This document shows, one piece after another, positions 50,171 to 53,472 of a stretch of 53,472 bases of DNA (position 1 is the first letter of the stretch; every line of letters starts with the position of its first letter). The translations under genes were made by a program, and so were the position numbers. This DNA comes from CAYYYP01 sp964475985 (GTDB lineage: Bacteria; Bdellovibrionota; UBA1018; CAYHWW01), in assembly GCA_964475985.1 (NCBI GenBank), contig CAYYYP010000022.1, positions 1-53,472 of the forward strand. The letters run 5' to 3'. The notes below the pieces were generated by a model. It was not told the origin of the DNA and did not search any database. It saw only the letters and a program-made list of their open reading frames with translations.

Positions 50171-51478
50171 ATGGGGAAATTTCAGATGGGGAAAAACTGG
50201 GGTGTCTATTTTTCTTTAATCGCGACACTATTTTCATCGTTTACGGCTAAGGCGGAAGGCCCGGCCGGAGGCCCGGATCGAGTGAGTGTAGATTGCGCAG
50301 AAAGATCGGTAATCGGATCGGCTCCTTGTGCCCATGTGAAAAATTTCATCGCGACCGAAATCAAAAATCGGTTCGTCGAGGAATTGCGGGATTATTACCA
50401 TGGCCTTACAAAGGGAACGGCGGGGGCGCGCCCACACCAAATGCCAGTATGTAACTTTACCGCCGGCGAAGGATCTGAACTCAGTTGGGCTAGGTCCGCG
50501 CAGAATATTGACTACAGCAGCAATTCCGTAAAACTCCCGGCCCCTGACTTAAGGGCGTCTGGTGCAAAAAATTATAATTTCCTAAAAACCGATCCGCACT
50601 ATTTGGCGGCCGGTGGAACTTACGTAAATAAAGATATCTCTTGGTGCGGTACTTTTTGCACTTTTCACGTTGATGTGGATTACCTACCACCGGGAGCGGA
50701 AGTGAGTTTAACTGGCGGCTGTGGACGAGAATATGCCTATTTTCGTGGCCTTTGGCCCCAAAGCTATTGGAAACATACCGAGGCCGTCATCGCCGAACTT
50801 GAGTCGGGCGACATTCGTGTGACGAGCGGAAGTGTTTGTCAGGATTATGCGAGGGACTTAGTCGCCCAGCATACGAAGCTTTTGAATGAGGAACGCACCT
50901 TCACTGAAAAAGTGCAACAGGAACGGGGACATTCCGCGACTTATCAAATTCCCCATTGCGCAGATCTCGTGAATGCACGTCGCAAACGGGAACCCCGCTG
51001 GCAGCCCACCGCCGATGAGATTCAAACGTTAGCAACTAAAATGATTGATGGTGGTTTTTCTCAGCCGGTGTGCCTCTTACAGTCCGAGCGCATAAATTAT
51101 TATAAATCGCTTACGGACTTAGCCCATTGCGAGGCTAGCGTACGGGCCCGGGCTCAAGTCGCGCCGCAAATGACCACCGGTGCTAACGAGGCGTTCATCA
51201 CCGAAGTAAAAGATAAAATTGTGGCCCAGTGTGAGAGCGACGAAGATAGTAATATCAATAGTTGTTACCGCCGCGAGTTCGCTTTAGCGATGGAGCGGCA
51301 TTTTGGTGCTTCAAACCCTGCATGGCGAAGTCAGTCTCCGGTACCAACGGAGCGCACGGTGCCTCGCCATTCCGTAAATAGTTTATTGAACGAAACGGCA
51401 CCCACGCTACCGGATGTAAAGGCGGCGCTTTCCACTCAACTTGTAACTTTACGCCGGGCGATTTCGGGAGGGAGGTAA
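50171..51478 (+). CDS. Secreted Cys-rich protein of unknown function
   Basis: A 435-residue exported protein that I do not recognise. The signal peptide is GVYFSLIATLFSSFTAKA with cleavage after AKA. The ATG at 50171 is used, but a second in-frame ATG at 50186 has GGGGAAA upstream and would also keep the signal. The mature part has over a dozen Cys (for example SVDCAERSVIGSAPCAHV, WCGTFCTFHVDVDYLPPGAE, GGCGREYAYF), which suggests several disulphides. The middle WCGTFCTFHVDVDYLPPG looks like beta-strand. The end is helical. The next gene starts five bases later with its ribosome site GGGAGG in the last codons, so both are made together. Confidence 0.8.
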   Translation: MGKFQMGKNWGVYFSLIATLFSSFTAKAEGPAGGPDRVSVDCAERSVIGSAPCAHVKNFIATEIKNRFVEELRDYYHGLTKGTAGARPHQMPVCNFTAGEGSELSWARSAQNIDYSSNSVKLPAPDLRASGAKNYNFLKTDPHYLAAGGTYVNKDISWCGTFCTFHVDVDYLPPGAEVSLTGGCGREYAYFRGLWPQSYWKHTEAVIAELESGDIRVTSGSVCQDYARDLVAQHTKLLNEERTFTEKVQQERGHSATYQIPHCADLVNARRKREPRWQPTADEIQTLATKMIDGGFSQPVCLLQSERINYYKSLTDLAHCEASVRARAQVAPQMTTGANEAFITEVKDKIVAQCESDEDSNINSCYRREFALAMERHFGASNPAWRSQSPVPTERTVPRHSVNSLLNETAPTLPDVKAALSTQLVTLRRAISGGR

Positions 51479-51483
51479 TCTCT

Positions 51484-53139
51484 ATGAAAACTATATTCAA
51501 TAAAAAATATAGAGCTTCAGTAAGGCCAAATTCTTCCACGATTCTATTTTTGACCTCCTTGCTTTACGTGGCGGGTTGCGCAACTGGAGAACAGGAATCT
51601 CCGCTGGGGAATTACTGCGCGCCTTGTCAGGATCCCATCATTGAGCATTGCACACCGCCGGCGGCCGGCGCCGACACCGGACCTGTTTGCACGGATCCTA
51701 CCTTTACTACGCCAGCCGGTTGCACTGGCGATGATTGCATACCGGTACTCAGCGAACCCGATTGCAGTGGAAATGGTTCGGCCTACGTATGTGAACCTAA
51801 ACTTGCGGCCGATGGAAGTTTTGAGCGTTTAGAGCAGAATTGTGCAACGTCGGCCGATTGGACGGTGGCGACGCTTGCATCTTCGTTTGATGAGGATCTC
51901 ACTCGCAAGACCAGCGCACAAATTATGACTCTGATTCGTCAAGGCGTGCCCTCTGATCCGGCGGAACGGGCCAAGTATTTGCGTTACGGTCCCGTAGTAA
52001 ATTATCTGGGTGTGGGAATGCAGCTTCTTTATGTGCAAAATGATGATGGTGACTGGTTTTCTGCCGATTCCGGAGGGACGTCCACTGCCACCAACAGCGG
52101 GGAGGCCATTGTGCAAAATCCAACGATCTTCCGTGACCTCACTGCAGATCGTGCGGCGAGGATGCCAATCTGGAAGAAACTAAAAGCACCCCACAATGCC
52201 ATGTGTACGCCAGGCGCCATTAAAGCAAGTTGTCGTTTGGTAACCGTGGATCCCGCTCAGCGCGTCGCAAGCTTTACTCCGGTTTCCACTCAGTGCAATC
52301 CGGCGGATCCCATTCCTACGCCGCCAGCCGGGACCGATGGCCCAGGCGGTGGTGGTGCATCCACTGCGCAAGTGGCTCCGGGAGCTGGCGTCACTAGATT
52401 TCTTGAAACCAATAGCTGGAACGTAGGTGGCAGCAACACGGCGGGAATTCGTTCGCGAAGTTCCACCGGTGCTACTGCAGCCGCAACAGCCGGCCCTTTA
52501 GGAATGGCCGGTCCAACTTCAAATTCGAATCGAAATGGAAGTTCTAGCCCAAATGGGTCATCAAATTCTGCATTAGTGCCGTCAACCTTAAATACTGCAA
52601 ATAGAAATAATTTAGCAGGTGGGGGAAGTGGTGGCGGAACTAGTGGCTCCGCTGGTGGAAGTTCTGGTTCCGGGAGTGGACATGGGAGCGATGATTCAAA
52701 TGGAGTTGCTTCGCTTGGCGGAAATGCAGGAGATGCTGACGAAGGTGAAACTACGGCCGCCGCAAATAATAGTGCCAAAGAAAATATGCAAGCCATCGGC
52801 GGCGGCTCGTCGCGCGGTAACTCTAAAAGTAATGCAGGAGCTGGCTTAAGTGGTCTCTTAGGTAGCTTAGGTTTGGGCGGATCGGGAAGTGGTGGCAGCG
52901 GTGATGCCAGCGGAGTTGGTGGCGCTTCCACGACGTCGTTTCATAAGGGCGGTAACGATGGAAAAAATTCTGGTACAAGTTCTGGTGCTGCACTTTCCAG
53001 TTCCATGAGCGACGCAGAATTTCAGACCATGCTTGAAGCAAATAGCGCCCGTACAATCTTTGAAACGGTGAACCGCCGTTATCAGCGTTGGAGTTCAGAG
53101 AAGGCGGCGGAAGATGCGCGGGAAAAGTTAGCGCACTAA
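51484..53139 (+). CDS. Lipoprotein with Cys-rich head and Gly/Ser-rich region
   Basis: A 551-residue lipoprotein. The signal ends in the canonical lipobox VAGC (LTSLLYVAGCATGEQ), so the mature N-terminus is lipid-modified. The first 100 residues are Cys-rich with many short Cys-Pro/Cys-Asp patterns (NYCAPCQDPIIEHC, CTGDDCIPVLSEPDC), perhaps a metal or disulphide cluster. A middle domain (ATLASSFDEDLTRKTSAQIM to VNYLGVGMQLLYVQ) is globular. Residues about 280-500 are almost only Gly, Ser, Asn and Ala, a disordered spacer, before a helical end (AEFQTMLEANSARTIFETVN). It starts five bases after the Cys-rich protein gene. The two may form a surface complex. Confidence 0.82.
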   Translation: MKTIFNKKYRASVRPNSSTILFLTSLLYVAGCATGEQESPLGNYCAPCQDPIIEHCTPPAAGADTGPVCTDPTFTTPAGCTGDDCIPVLSEPDCSGNGSAYVCEPKLAADGSFERLEQNCATSADWTVATLASSFDEDLTRKTSAQIMTLIRQGVPSDPAERAKYLRYGPVVNYLGVGMQLLYVQNDDGDWFSADSGGTSTATNSGEAIVQNPTIFRDLTADRAARMPIWKKLKAPHNAMCTPGAIKASCRLVTVDPAQRVASFTPVSTQCNPADPIPTPPAGTDGPGGGGASTAQVAPGAGVTRFLETNSWNVGGSNTAGIRSRSSTGATAAATAGPLGMAGPTSNSNRNGSSSPNGSSNSALVPSTLNTANRNNLAGGGSGGGTSGSAGGSSGSGSGHGSDDSNGVASLGGNAGDADEGETTAAANNSAKENMQAIGGGSSRGNSKSNAGAGLSGLLGSLGLGGSGSGGSGDASGVGGASTTSFHKGGNDGKNSGTSSGAALSSSMSDAEFQTMLEANSARTIFETVNRRYQRWSSEKAAEDAREKLAH

Positions 53140-53166
53140 GCCTTAATGACTAGCCTAAATGAGGGA

Positions 53167-53197
53167 CCAGGAGCACCCCATCTTGGGATGCCCCTGG
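53167..53197. terminator. Strong hairpin after the 51484 gene
   Basis: 14-base arms (53167-53180 and 53184-53197) with 12 of 14 positions paired and a three-base loop TCT. It begins 28 bases after the stop codon. There is no T-run (TATGGGGGG follows), so it may be a factor-assisted terminator or an RNA 3'-end stabiliser. Confidence 0.55.
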
Positions 53198-53219
53198 CTA
53201 TGGGGGGAGGAGAGGACAA

Positions 53220-53345
53220 TCAAAAACTTTTACTCTGCAAAGACTTCCACTGTAACTTCAACATTAACTTTCGCTTCAACTTAGGGGGAGATCACTTCAG
53301 CTACTGCTTCAACTTCTACCTTCGTCTTTGTTTGATTCAGATTTG
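53220..53345 (-). other. Low-complexity patch, Val/Glu-coding on the minus strand
   Basis: The plus strand is a run of CTTCAAC/CTTCTAC-like words. On the minus strand one frame would code TKVEVEAVAEVISP, an in-frame stop, then VEAKVNVEVTVEVFAE and a stop. No start codon or ribosome site supports a gene. It may be the decayed end of a repeat-rich gene or a simple-sequence expansion after the minus-strand gene that follows. Confidence 0.3.
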
Positions 53346-53366
53346 ATTGGCTTGGGGGGAATGTTT

Positions 53367-53472
53367 TTAGAAAGTGATGACGGCCGGTACTGATGAATTG
53401 AGGAGGAAGATGATTCCGCCACCGGTCGTGAGATCAACGTCAAGGGCGATGCGCTGAAGTTGATTATTGTTA
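53367..53472 (-). CDS. C-terminal end of a minus-strand gene, truncated by window edge
   Basis: About 35 residues are visible in the frame ending LDVDLTTGGGIIFLLNSSV, PAVITF and a TAA stop at 53367-53369. The frame is open to the window edge. The sequence is protein-like, but too short to assign a family. Confidence 0.5.
   Translation of the reverse strand, partial: NNNQLQRIALDVDLTTGGGIIFLLNSSVPAVITF

Noticed and set aside
52290..52931. A 213-codon Pro-rich frame on the minus strand
   Set aside because: It mirrors the Gly/Ser-rich coding region of the lipoprotein gene; its composition is just the reverse complement of Gly codons.

Overview
The window looks like chromosomal DNA of a Gram-negative, predator-type bacterium of the Bdellovibrionota/Oligoflexia kind. 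This is an inference, not a measured placement. It rests on the HNH endonuclease with an N-terminal helical domain at the left end, an RCC1-repeat lipoprotein, moderate GC, and an unusually large number of long signal-peptide-bearing proteins with no recognisable family. I see no rRNA, tRNA, CRISPR array, insertion sequence or phage module.

Layout. 1-5.9 kb: a 5'-truncated HNH endonuclease, a probable decayed minus-strand gene (1105-1600), a stand-alone FliG-C-like protein, an aldo/keto reductase, a HAD hydrolase and a secreted unknown. 5.9-7.2 kb: a two-tier hairpin, a promoter candidate, a secreted Ala-rich Cys protein and a clear intrinsic terminator. 7.3-21.6 kb: the most remarkable part, five co-oriented and tightly spaced genes. 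The first encodes a ClpB-like AAA+ protein (degenerate first ATPase domain, intact second) behind an N-terminal export signal or membrane anchor. Four secreted proteins follow, called P1-P4 here (527, 523, 1325 and 1340 residues). P1 and P2 are tandem paralogues; P3 and P4 seem to share one module.

21.7-37.6 kb: a seven-bladed RCC1 lipoprotein, a secreted protein with a C-terminal PD-(D/E)XK nuclease-like motif, an NRDE/TANGO2 protein, a thioesterase, a parallel beta-helix lipoprotein and a cytochrome P450. Interleaved are two giant paralogous membrane proteins, M1 (1277 aa) and M2 (1227 aa). 37.9-43.3 kb: a di-haem cytochrome c peroxidase, a small outer-membrane-type protein, an OppA-like lipoprotein, and an RluB/RsuA-type pseudouridine synthase with an Asn at the catalytic Asp position and a 200-residue Arg/Ser repeat tail.

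43.3-49.6 kb: a housekeeping stretch with a patatin phospholipase, an operon of site-2 protease, trpS, scpA and scpB (ScpB with long acidic extensions), and a convergent Xer recombinase. ScpAB and Xer both serve chromosome segregation. 49.6-53.5 kb: three more secreted proteins (one Lys/Ala-rich, one Cys-rich, one Gly/Ser-rich lipoprotein), a strong hairpin, a low-complexity patch and the 3' end of a minus-strand gene.

The AAA+/P1-P4 locus is the best candidate for an undescribed system: a HSP100-type motor apparently addressed to the cell envelope or beyond, made together with about 3,700 residues of secreted partner proteins. M1 and M2 may belong to the same envelope biology, but only proximity and style link them.
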